Assembly (NCBI GenBank): GCA_963082875.1
Contig: OY720101.1
Span: 4,898,001-4,962,000 of the forward strand
Reading direction: 5' to 3'
Length of the DNA: 64,000 nt
From: Corella eumyota
Lineage: Eukaryota; Chordata; Ascidiacea; Phlebobranchia; Corellidae
Made by a program: the position numbers and the translations under genes. Shown here piece after piece: positions 11,570-23,200 of the stretch (its first letter is position 1; each line of letters begins with the position of its first letter). A model generated the notes under the pieces. That model was not told where the DNA came from, ran no database searches, and saw only the letters and a list, made by a program, of their open reading frames with translations.

Positions 11570-12172
11570 ATGAAAAAATTTACAGGTAAGTTGTTGTGTT
11601 TTAATGTTTTCGTTGATGTGTATGGTGTCAATATAAAAAAATGGTTTAGTTTTAATTTTAAAGCTACGGGGGCTTAAAGTGGTTTTCAAGGGACAAATAT
11701 TTTTATTTATTTGTAAAACCGTTATAGTTACTCATTTTTTAATAATTATTGAATTGTAACAGTCGGAAAAACAAACTGTGATATTTCAACTCATGATATT
11801 ACGATAATGATGACATTCGATGACTTTGCTGAACGTCTTGAAGCACATGTAAAAAATCTTATTAACGATAAGAAAACAGGACAAAAAACATATTCGTATG
11901 GAAGTAAGAGTTATAATCAATATGTATATTGATATTTTAATATAATTTAACCTGTTAATTATTATGTATTTAAAGAGTTAGACTTGATTAATATAAATTG
12001 TTTTACAGATCCCAAAATAAAAACTTTTTGTAATAATAAAAAGCTAGAATCTACGATTGAATTCAGTACAGCTTTAGATAAAAATCGTAAATCCATTGCC
12101 AACCATGCAGCAAAATTAAGAATGGTTCTACAAACCTACGACCCAATTTACATTCACATAACGCAAAACTAG
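11570..12172 (+). CDS. Orphan A, copy 3 (small protein, three exons)
   Basis: Exons 11570-11585, 11763-11903 and 12009-12172 join in phase into 106 codons. Exon 1 is again 16 nt and encodes M-K-K-F-T, a different first exon from copy 1, directly downstream of a conserved TATA block. Exon 2 keeps CDISTHDI and the RLEAHVKNLIND helix; exon 3 is nearly identical to copy 1 and ends HITQN. This is the orphan-A copy with the most complete promoter-to-stop structure. The function is unknown, and no secretion or membrane signal is seen. Confidence 0.6.
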
Positions 12173-12853
12173 TAATCTCTAAACAGCTAACTTTGAATAT
12201 GAACAACTAACTTCAAAACAAAAAGCTTACCCCCAAGATACGTACCTAATATTTAAGGAACAACTTTAACATAAACAGACATTTTCATTTAACGAATATC
12301 GATTAAAAAAACTTTTTATTAAAAAAATATTTTTGTTGCCAAATGTAGATTTTTGCTTTCTGACTAGCTAAACAAAAGCACAAACGCATGAAATTTATGT
12401 TTTATTTTTTATAAAATGAAAAAAATGTTGCCAAAAAATGTGTAGCAATCTTAATTAATACTACGTTATTCTCTTAAATATTTTTGAACATTTTTTACTT
12501 GTTTATAGAACTAATTATTTAAAATAAAATTTAAATTTTTTTGGTGTTGTAATAGAATTGATAAAATGATTTATACTAACCTAAAATTAAAACTTTTTTA
12601 CTCTTTTTAGACAACAATATTACAAATATCTTTAAAATAATAAAAAAGTTGAAGCGACAAGTAAGTTATGTTTGAAATCTCATATACAAATTACAATAAA
12701 TTTGTTAAAGTTTACCGGCCACATTCAACCGTATATAGTCAACATAACATATTTTTTAGATTGATAAATATTTACCCATTTTAATTAAAAAATTACAATC
12801 ACTTTTTTTGTTAATTAAAATGTAAAAAAAAACTATTTTAGATTTTTTTGAAC
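12173..12853. other. Spacer between orphan A and B, copy 3
   Basis: Noncoding, aligned to the spacer of copy 1. It contains the conserved 50-nt exon-like segment at 12,611-12,660, bounded by a tctttttag acceptor and a gtaagt donor. Confidence 0.45.
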
Positions 12854-13343
12854 ATGCCGGAAATCAAAGGCAAGTTAAATTTTTTTCTAAAAATTTTAGT
12901 TGTTTTTATATCACTAAAATATGTTCATATGGTATAAATTTTTTTTTTAATTTGGTAAAGCGGACATACATTTTAATGCCATTAAACGTTGACTTATAAA
13001 CTTATATTTGTTAAACTTTTAAAGAAACAATACCTGGAGACAACATTACAACTAAGGACGCTGCTATTTGCTGCGATACAAGCGACGTGCTGAAAAGTTT
13101 GGCAGAAAAAGCACTGAAAGTAAACAACTTATCCAAAAAAAGTAAGCGTAAACGTTCTTTAAGTATAATTTGTACATATACACTTTAGTGTCTATATATT
13201 ATTTAAAACATTCATCACTGTTTAAAACAAATTATATTAAATTTTAATATACAGAGATCACAAACATAAAATGCAGCCATGACGACGTTCATCGTATTTT
13301 GCTAGCAGACGGATCTGTTACATTAACAGTCGAATATGAATAG
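12854..13343 (+). CDS. Orphan B, copy 3 (73-aa small protein)
   Basis: Exons 12854-12869, 13025-13141 and 13255-13343 join in phase into 73 codons, again with a GC-AG first intron. The product starts M-P-E-I-K, keeps TIPGD, the CC pair and the LAEKALKV helix, and ends TVTLTVEYE. It differs more from copies 1 and 2 than they do from each other, so this block is the oldest branch. Three open copies with many substitutions argue for function. Confidence 0.6.
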
Positions 13344-14098
13344 TTCTACTGTTATATCAACAAAGTTTTACAAAAAATAAAATAATTATTAATAATAATT
13401 CTATATATCCTGCTAAATTCATTATAAAAAAAATGTTAAAATCTAAAGCGTTTTATTGTGTTTCTAACTTACATTATACAATTTATTGAAATATTTTTTA
13501 AATGTGGGATTAATATTTTTTCATAAATTTCAATATGAAATAAATTCAAAAAATAAAAATAAATATAAAAGACTATACAATATCAAGAACAAAACGTCTC
13601 AGAACATCTAAAAGAAACCAATAGGTTTTGAAAGTAATTTCCATGTTCTGGTATCTTAAAAACAGTTGCAGATAGCTTTGTATACTTACAATTTCATTCA
13701 TTTACATATTAATACTTTTCTGTATAAATTTTTTTGGGCACATGTGTTTTATTATTAAAATAAGATTCGATTTATAGAAGTTCCAGTTTTAATGTTTTTG
13801 AACTTAAACCATGGTGTTTAGGCAATTTAATTTAGAAACTGTATAGTTAATCTTAATACAGCTAAGTGAAACCAGAGAATATATTAACAGAACCTTTAAA
13901 TAAAAATAATACCATAAAACTTTATCAACAAAAAATACAAAAAAATAAAACATTTTTAAAATGTGCCCTTTCAAAAATATGATCGTATCGCAGTATTTTA
14001 AAACCCACATTGTTTGTTTAACATTACAATTTTACCATAAATAGAACTGTTAAGTGTTGTAGTTTTTTTTATAAATTTGTAACAATTAAAATAAATAA
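13344..14098. other. Noncoding spacer before FUT8-like gene A
   Basis: AT-rich, no exon or RNA gene recognised. Its first part resembles the spacers after orphan B copies 1 and 2, but it diverges after about 13,560. Confidence 0.45.
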
Positions 14099-14152
14099 AG
14101 TAATACGCTGCCACGCTGAGTCGCTATAGCAGAAATTTAGGAGATCCCCCAA
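14099..14152 (+). promoter_or_regulatory. FUT8-like 5' box
   Basis: Contains gtaatacgctgccac, then gtcgctatagcag and agatcccc, ending about 160 bp before the FUT8-like ATG at 14,311. The same block lies at 17,129 and, as a relic, at 6,557. It is GC-rich compared with its surroundings, so it stands out as a conserved core promoter or 5' UTR element. The role is inferred from position and conservation. Confidence 0.5.
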
Positions 14153-14310
14153 AATCGCGTTTAGTTTTTTATCAGGTGCTTAAAGAAATAGTTTAAATTA
14201 ACTAGCATTTTTAACGTATAACAATTAGTTTTTACTCAATAGCTTTTCTGGGTTTGGACTTACATCATTGTATACATTAAACTTATTAAAACAAGTTATA
14301 TATTAAAAAA

Positions 14311-16608
14311 ATGAAAGTTACAACTATACAAATATTTATTTTATTTGTTGCCACATGTGCGTGTATTCACATCGCAGTTAATTACTGGTAAATGTATTTT
14401 AACTTGTAGTGTTTAAATCAGTAGTAAAAATCCAAGTGTTTTAAATCATCAAAGTTAATATTTACATTTCTCACAGGCAAATAGAAAATATAGAAAAAGA
14501 AATTAAGACAGTAGCGTCAACGGCGCACCCTTTACAAAGTAACCACAAAATTTAAAATGTCTTAATGATATAAATGCAAGAATATTTTTAATCAAAACGT
14601 TATAAGGTTGTTACAGTAATAGTTAATTTATGAATGATTACGCTTTTGCAGGTCACCCAACCTTATTGCCAGACACGACCAAATCTCTTGAAACTGAATT
14701 TCTTGAATTTGAAGAAAAAGTTAAAGAAAAAATTATTAAACTGCAGGTTTAAAAATAATTTAACAATTTTTGCCTGTGTTTAAAAAAAATTAATGAATTA
14801 AGTTCTTAATGACTACATTTTACAAAATTATAGAACCCACCAACTTTTGATGAAATAAGATTACTTATATGCGAAATGAATCAACCGGGTTGTGGATGGG
14901 GTTGTTTAATGCATCAAGTAGCTAGATGTATGTTTGAGGCACTGGGAACTAATAGAACCATGATTCTACATTTAACCAAATCCCAGTATGGAATTGAAAA
15001 TATCTACAACATGTTTCCAAATCTAAATAAATGCATAGAATGTAGGACATTAGGTATGTCAATTTCAAAAGTTAAAATAAGAGTTCTGCAGCTAATTATT
15101 AAGAGCATATTGCTTAAGCTTTAGTTATGCCTAATTGTTGCACTCAAATCAAAACATAGTAGCTTTAGTATCCTAGCATACCTATGTTTTTATTTACAGA
15201 TTTAATTTTTTACAGAGCCTGACAAAGACCGGGTTATAAAAGTTAAAATAGGTTCCAAAAGACCCTTCATCCCCGGTACCTTTCCGAAAGGATTATTGTC
15301 AATTACCTCAAAATACAATACAGAAGTTGCAGTTTGGTGGATTGGTCAAATTATTGATTATTTAAGTGTAGTAAATAAAGAATTTCAACAAGAAATAAAC
15401 GAATACAAACAAAGCCTGGGAATTGTAAAAAGCAGAAAGGAACCAATTGTCGGGTAAAATGTTGGCAAAATATAATTTAAAATCTTGCTTATTGATAAGC
15501 AAAGCAAAACATTAGTACATTGTAACGTTCTCACATTGAAGTTGTTTGCTTTTAAAACCTTACATATCTTAAATGAACAACTAAGTTAATGATTACACAT
15601 TGATAATATCAAGGGCAAATCTTAAACTTCAATTTAGTTTTCAGGGAGCAAGCAAACAATTTTAATTGAACACGGCTTATCAATTTAATAAATTACCCTT
15701 TGTATATATTTTTATTGATAACGTTGACTTAAAATAAACACTTTATTTAATTTAAATCGATAAAATTGTTCAAGAATTCATATTCGACGTACCGACAAAT
15801 TACGAAGAGAAGCTAAATTTATACCAAACGATGTGTATATGAAGCATGTGGAAAAATGGTACGAAAACATGACAGTTCAAACTGGCAACTATTCCATACC
15901 CAGAACAGTTTTTGTTGCAACTGATGACAAAACAGCTATACCCGAGTTACGCAAACAGTATGTTTAATCTAACATATGTTATATTTTCAGCCCAATGTAA
16001 TTTGTAAGCATTTTGACATTAATTGAAAGAAAATGCTTTTAAAACAAAAACAAAGTATGTGCCATGTAAATTAATGTACCGAAAATTATCTTTATTCTAA
16101 AAATATCTTGTTTTTAAGATACAAGAATTACACGTTTCTATACGATGAAAAAATAGTACAGACCGCTACAGGAGCTTCTAGAAAAAGTAAAGTCGGTTTA
16201 AGAGGAATGGTAATTGACTTTCACATTCTCATTAATTGTGATTTTGTAGTATGTACAATTTCATCAAACGTAAGTACAAACAATGATTAATTAGTTGTAA
16301 TTAAAGTTTTGTCTTTATCTAAAAATTTGTAATACTTTATCTAAAAATTTGATATTTTTATTTTTATTATTTTGATTTTAGTAACTTTGTTACAGATATG
16401 TAGAATGGTTTACGAAATTCTCCAAACCAAATATGTAGACGCAGCAGATAAACTTGTTAATCTTGATAGACGTTATTTTTATGCGGCCGTAAATAAAAAA
16501 ATTATACTTAAAAGTGACAAGAACAGCAAAGCTCTGTTAAATGCAAACGCTTTAAAATATCTTAATTTTGAATTTGATGAAATTGAAGATATCAACAATT
16601 GGGTTTAA
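14311..16608 (+). CDS. FUT8-like alpha-1,6-fucosyltransferase, gene A
   Basis: Eight exons (14311-14387, 14477-14538, 14652-14746, 14834-15053, 15216-15453, 15775-15957, 16119-16269, 16396-16608) join in phase into 412 aa. An N-terminal hydrophobic segment (LFVATCACIHIAV, about residues 8-23) fits a type II Golgi membrane anchor. CGWGCLMHQVARC (98-110) matches the FUT8 donor-site region, HIRRTDK (233-239) is the nucleotide-binding motif of the family, and VATDD (278-282) and VIDFH follow in family order. FUT8 adds core alpha-1,6-fucose to N-glycans using GDP-fucose. Odd points: it is much shorter than vertebrate FUT8 (about 575 aa), has a short stem and lacks most of the C-terminal SH3 domain. 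The glutamine after the conserved SS (TFSSQ in human FUT8) is asparagine (TISSN). Acceptor choice may therefore differ. Confidence 0.85.
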
Positions 16609-17128
16609 ATAAAAGTTAATGAACACCTATATTTGTTTAGTCTATGTAAAGTCTACATCTTGTGATTATAAAATAAAGATAAATAATTTGCGTTTTTCTT
16701 TATATAAATGTTTTTTGTTAAAATAAAAAAAAAACTATTTTGTTCCACAAACTTATTTTTATATATCCTTAAGTTGCATGTTAAAAATCTAAGAAATAAA
16801 TTAAACAACAAAATTGTTTAAAAAAATGATGAACTTTTTAACTTAAAATTTTAGTTTAATATCCGATGCTAGCCTTGGCATTTCACTTAAATAAAGGTGT
16901 TGGGCTTCGCTTAAAAATTAAATCTGAATAAGGCTACATTACATAAGGAATAACTTTACTGTGTTTTTTAATTTGTCGAGGACAACCGTCTTTAATCTGT
17001 TTAAGACATACTGTTTATTTTTATTAAAATTAAATTTTTTTTCTTTACATTACAATTTGACTTTAAATTATATTGTTTAGTGTTGTAGTTTTACAAACTA
17101 AAATTTGTAACAATTAAAATTAAATAAA
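16609..17128. other. Intergenic spacer between FUT8-like genes A and B
   Basis: Noncoding; near-identical to 6,035-6,556. No further element seen. Confidence 0.5.
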
Positions 17129-17180
17129 GTAATACGCTGCCACTTTAAGTCGCTATAGCAGATACTTTAGAGATTCCCCA
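17129..17180 (+). promoter_or_regulatory. FUT8-like 5' box before gene B
   Basis: Same gtaatacgctgccac and gtcgctatagcag block as before gene A, here ending about 185 bp before the ATG at 17,364. Confidence 0.5.
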
Positions 17181-17363
17181 CTCTAACATTTGGTTTTGTA
17201 TCAAGTGTTTAAAAGAATAGTTTAAATTAATAAAAATTTCTCAACGTGAGTAAATTAGTTTTTTACCTAAAAACTTTTTTGCGTTTGCTTTCTTTTTGTT
17301 TTAGCTTAGACTTAAACCATTATATACATTGAACTTGATGGAAATAGGTTATATAGTTTAGAA

Positions 17364-19643
17364 ATGAAGGTTACAACTATACAACTATTTATTTTATTTG
17401 TTGCCGCGTGCGCGTGTATTCACATCGCATTTAGTTACAGGTAAATAAACTTTAACTTTTAGTCTTTAATTAGTAGCTAAGTGTTTTAAATTAAAGTTAT
17501 TTTTTATATTTCTCACAGAAAAATAAAAAATATTAAACAAAAAATAAAAGCAATAGTTGTGCCAGCACCACGACCCTTTCAAAGTAAGTAGAACACCCCA
17601 AATCGCCTAATAATATTTAATACAGAGATTTAACCAAACAAGTTAAAATAATACAGTAAAAGTTTATTTAATCAAGCATTCACAGGTCAACCAAAGTTAC
17701 TGCCAAATACAACCAAATCTCTTGAAACTGAATTTTTTGAATTTGGTGAAAAAGTTAAAGAAAAAATTATTAAATTGCAGGTTAAAAAATAGTTTAATAA
17801 TTTTTGCCTGTGTTAAAAAATAATTAATGATTTAAGTTTTTAATGACTACACTTTACAAAATCATAGAACCCACCAGCTTTTGATAAAATAAGATTACTT
17901 ATATGCGAAATGAATCAACCGGGTTGTGGATGGGGTTGTTTAATGCATCAAGTAGCTAGATGTATGTTTGAGGCACTGGGAACTAATAGAACCATGATTC
18001 TACATTTAACCAAATCCCAGTATGGAATTGAAAATATCTACAACATGTTTCCAAATCTAAATAAATGCAAGGGCTGTAGAACATTAGGTATGTTCATTTT
18101 GTAAGAGTTTATATTGCAAGCTAATTTTGTTTAAGAATATAACTATTTACTGCAAGCATATTCGTTAAGTTTTAAACAATTTTGTAACTCAATTAAGACA
18201 CAATGGCTTTAGTATTCTAACATACCCAATCTACTATTATTCACAGAACGTCATTTCTGTTTTTATAGAGCCTGACAATGACCGGGTCATAAGAATTAAA
18301 ATGGTCTCTAAAAAATTCTTTCTTCCGGGTACCTTTCCCATGGGATTATTGTCAATTACCTCAAAATACAACACAGAAGTTGCAGTTTGGTGGATTGGTC
18401 AAGTTATGAACTATTTAAATGTAGTCAATGACGAATTTCAACAGGAAATAGACGTTTACCAACATAGTTTGAAAGTTGTGAAAAGGAAAAAGCATCCTGT
18501 TGTCGGGTAAAATGTTGAAAAAATGTTATTTAAAATCTTGTCTAAAAAAAGTAATTAAAAAGCCCGACACTATTGTATTGTAACGTTCTCACTTTTACGT
18601 TTATTTACTTTATACACCTTTTATATCTTGAATAAACAGACGGGTTAAAAGGATTAAACCTTAATATTACCAAGAACTTATTGATATTCAAAAAATAAAA
18701 TTCAAGCCGAATTATCAATTTAATTTTTGTGTTTTAATTTTATATTGTTAGCTTAAAATAAACAACTTAATCAATATATATTTTTTTTAAATAAGAATTC
18801 ATATTCGACGAACCGACAAATTACAACAAGATGCTACATTTATATCAAACGATGTTTACATGAAGCATGTGGAAAAATGGTATGAAAATCTAGCTCTGAA
18901 AACTGGCAACTATTCCATACCCCGAACAGTTTTTGTTGCGACTGATGACAAAACAGCTATACCTGAGTTACGCAAACAGTATGTTAAACTAATATATGTT
19001 TAAAATTTATCTTTAAGTATCTTGTAAGCAGTTTTTTATATTTGCAAGGGCACAAAATACTTTTGGGACAAAAACAAAATCCGCCACGCAGCCATTTATA
19101 AATTGCTTTAAAAAAGTTATGTTTATTCTAAACATGTATTGTTTTTAAGATACAAAAATTACACGTTTCTCTACGATAAAAAAAATAGTACAAGATGCTT
19201 CAGAAGCATTAAGAAAAAGTAAAAACGGTTTAAAAGGAGTGGTTATGGATTTTCATCTTCTTGTTGCTTGTGATTTTGTAGTTTGTACATTTTCATCAAA
19301 CGTAAGTACAAGTAATAATTAATTAGTATTTGTATTTCCTAAAAAATAAAATATTCAAAGTAAAAATGTGTAGCAACAAAAAAAATATATTTGTAATTTT
19401 TTTTATTTTGATGTACTAACCTTGTTTTAGATATGTAGAATGGTTTACGAAATTCTTCAAACCAAATATGTAGACGCAGCGGACAGACTTGTTAATCTTG
19501 ATAGACGTTATTTTTATGGAGGGATAGCAAAAAGAATTGTGCTTATAAGTGATAAGAACAGTGAAGCTCTGTTAAATGCCAACGCTTTAAAATATCCTAA
19601 TTTTGAATTTAATAAAATTAAAGATATAAACAATTGGGTTTAA
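17364..19643 (+). CDS. FUT8-like alpha-1,6-fucosyltransferase, gene B (frame disrupted in exon 7)
   Basis: Same eight-exon plan as gene A: 17364-17440, 17519-17583, 17686-17780, 17868-18087, 18269-18506, 18796-18978, 19150-19301, 19431-19643. It keeps the N-terminal anchor (LFVAACACIHIAF), CGWGCLMHQVARC, HIRRTDKL, VATDD and a TFSSN end in exon 7. Exon 7 is 152 nt instead of 151: a run of eight A near 19,186 has one base more than gene A, which shifts the frame and truncates the protein before the last two conserved blocks. All other exons are clean, so this is either a young pseudogene or a homopolymer sequencing error. Like gene A it lacks a full SH3 domain. Proteins A and B differ at many positions, so they are not a very recent copy of one another. 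Confidence 0.75.
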
Positions 19644-20284
19644 GTAGAGGTTAATACATTTACAATTTTTTTTTGTTAAGCCATAGTAGTTTGTATAATG
19701 GTTATTAAATAATTTTTTTATACATGTGTTGGTTTTACATTTGAAAAAAAGAGGTTTAAGTATTTTATTCGACGAACTTTTATTTATTTATTTTTTTTTT
19801 TTTTTTATGGTTTAATTGCTAATTTTATGTTCTATATTTTTCTAATACAAGTTAAAAATGTATTTAACAGCGAAATAATGCAAAAATTGTCTATTTTGAA
19901 ATAAAATTCGCAACCAATATCGTTAATCGATTTCAGACAAGAAACTTTAAGGTGCTAAAACTTACTTTATATTTTTAACATGAAATTGTTTTAGTGTAAG
20001 AAAAATGCTGTCTTGAGAATAACTCATAACGTTAACAAAAACAAAGTAATTCAATAAATATCTATCGTACATTTAAAAAACGTCACTTGACTGCTTGTCA
20101 AAACAATTGCGTTTAAAATCTTTTACGCGTTTTCTACCGACCTACGCAAACAATATCACAAGACTTTTATCAGTTGGCGTCACATAGTAAAAAATAAACC
20201 ACGCAATTGTGGATTAATCAATAGACATAAGTTAATATGTTTTAGATTTATTTACACAGTTTATATGATAGTAAAATATCTGCA
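19644..20284. other. Intergenic region before the lectin receptor gene
   Basis: Contains a T-rich run near 19,790-19,807 and no recognisable gene. The last 200 bp should hold the promoter of the receptor gene, but no clear TATA element is seen. Confidence 0.4.
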
Positions 20285-23200
20285 ATGAATATATCTGTTG
20301 TATTCAACTTAGTGTTTTCTCTGGCCCATTTTGATCCAGGTATGTAACTTTAAATAAGTATATAACTATTAATCGTAATGTAAGGACAAGTGTAAAAGTA
20401 AAAATTAAAAAAAATCATTCTAGTTGAAATATCTTAAGACTCTGTAGCCTAAAAACCAATATATCAGATTCAAGTGTATTTTTTAAACGATCTGTCAGTA
20501 CGCTTTGCTTTTACCAAAAAAATACATAAAATAAAGACTATGTTATTACAGGTAATGTGATAACGTTCGATAATAGCTTGTACGTGTTCCATCCAAACAT
20601 AGTAAACAGTTTCGAACTTGCTGAAAAGGCTTGTTTGAGCACAGGTTCTTCGCTTCTAAAAATTGAAAGCAAGAGTGTGCAAAATTTCCTTAAAGACGAA
20701 CTAAGCAAAAGATATGGAAATACCACAGGCAAGTATTAATGAAAGCTTGATAAAACAAAATATCAAGTAGTAGTTACTTACATGATGTATATATAAAGAA
20801 TAAGTTAGTGATAGTTTTGTATTATATATATAGGAAATATCACGTTCGGTGTTTTAACCGGTGGCGGGCGTATTGCACAGCAAAAATTATGGATGTGGGA
20901 CGACTCCGATGTATTCTTCCACCAATCGTTATTTCAAGCTGTTAATGGAGCTTATAATTCTTGGATTCGAACTGATGGAAGAATAGAACCTGATAGTGAT
21001 CACCTGAGAGTAATACCGTGTTCAAAGGTGAATAAACTTTAAAAATAAAATAAATAAATACCTGTTTTGCTTTTTAACAAATCACTTGACGCAGCTTTAA
21101 AATTAGTTGCATTGCCAAAAGGCAATACCAAATTTTTTTTAAATTTCAACATCTAATAATAAATACATTAAATGTAAAATTTAATTTTTAGTTGGTGATG
21201 TTGCCAGGCAAGTGGCATTGGAACTGGGCGGATATAAGATGTGATGAATCTGATTATTCCTTTTATCCAGTTTGTCAAACTAAAATGAGTAAATAACATA
21301 ACGTTAAAACAAATTAAATTATTCTCTTTAGTTAAGTTTGTAAGCGGTACAATTGTGCTGTAAAAGTTTTTTATTTTTTACTTTCCATTAAAAAAATATA
21401 ATTTATTAATAATTTTTTTTTGTTATTAGATAAGTACGTGTTATTGGTATCCGACCAAGAAACTATTCATGCAAATAAAGGAGACACCATCAATATAAAA
21501 ATCCGCTCAAATCAAAATCTTCAAAACTTAAAATTTAAAATAACTCCTGGCCAATTTTATGATAAAACATATAACAAAAACAACCAAAATATTTCGAAAT
21601 TTTCGATCGTTACTGAACTTAACAATAATCAGTTTACAATACCCAATGTTTCATATTTACATAATGGAGTATACACTTTGGAAAGTTATAGAAATAACAG
21701 TGTTAAAACACAGACTAAATTTGTAATTCACGTCAACGGTAAGTACGTAACTATAACTATTATTAATATACACAATTTAAACAACATCATTTTTGTATCG
21801 CAGATCTATCTGATATAACTATATATCGTTTCACGTTTAATGATGATAGTTATAATAAAGTCGAATACATCGACTGCGTTGTTAAAGGATATCCAATACC
21901 TAACATAACTTGGGTAAAATCGAACGACAAATTTTGTGAATTTAAAGGTATAGTATTTATATTAATTATACTGTGTTACGTGTTTTGCCAAAATAACATA
22001 AAAGTAAAATGCTAAGTGGGTGTTCTTAAATGATATTCAATATAACCCACACATCATAAGTTAGTATATAAAATCTCCCCACTCAAATTAAATGGGATTA
22101 GTTTGCCATGCTAAGTTTTAAAGTAACATTATTAACACAGATAAATCTCTACATCAAAATGACGTCACTTTCTATGACGTCACTGGCCAGGAGGAATACA
22201 CAAAGCGCGTTAGAATGTTGTTTAACTCAATTAACATTGAAGACTTCGGAATCTACAAGTGTACAGCCAGCAATGGGGCAATAACAAAAAACCAGTCAAT
22301 TACTTTATATGGTAAAAATTTTGTTATTGTTGATTTAATAGAAGTAGGCCCATATTTGAATAAACTATAGCGCCAATGCACAACTGTTACTACAACTAAA
22401 AGATATAAAATACAACCTTTCAAAATGATCTTTTTTTAACTAATCACCACGTTTGTTTATAAATCTAAATTTACATTTCCAGTTCTAAACTGTAATAAAA
22501 AAAATTATTAATATTAGGAAACCACATTGAAGATCTGTTAAAAATAAATGTTCACATTCTTACAAATGACGGGGTAACTGTAACAATAAAATGGTTACAT
22601 AAAGCAACCTTACATGGGTACGAAGATGTTACATACGGGGTAAATATTAAAATATTCAAACGCCTTGCACTTGTTATAGTTAATATATATTACGCATATA
22701 CTTGCTTTAACACAAAAACTATTTTAAACATATTGTTTTTACATAAATATTCGAAAAAGGGGTTTTTAACTAACAGTTAAATTATACCCCAGGCATTATA
22801 TTCAACATACTAAAATTTAATAACCAAAATGAATAAACTTTAGCTGTATTTGTATGCACAATCTAGCAGTTGTGAAAAAAGCATAACAAACATTCAATTT
22901 CCAACAAACAGCTTTACATTCACCGATTTATGCAAAGATACAGTTTACAACTTCACAGTAAGTAATAATTAAAAAAAAGATTGATGATAAATTTATCAAC
23001 ATGTCTATAAAGCAACTATTACTGTCTTCACTTATAGATTGTTACAAGCATTTTAACCTGCAAAGATGCGAGTTCTACAAGTCATGGTCAATTTACAACA
23101 GGTAACCAATAAAATAGTTACTAATTTACCTCATTAAGCTATAAAAACTAATTTCTTAAGGATATAGCCAATCTACCGACGGAGGCGATATTGCAGCCAT

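Noticed and set aside
381-11660. Long direct repeats around the orphan blocks as terminal repeats of a large mobile element
   Set aside because: The repeats extend through coding exons and the FUT8-like fragment and lack defined ends or target duplications, so segmental duplication fits better.
14876-15053. GWGC motif suggesting an ATG4 autophagy protease
   Set aside because: The surrounding residues (CLMHQVARC, later HIRRTDK and VATDD) fit FUT8-like fucosyltransferases in order; no ATG4 catalytic Asp-His part follows.
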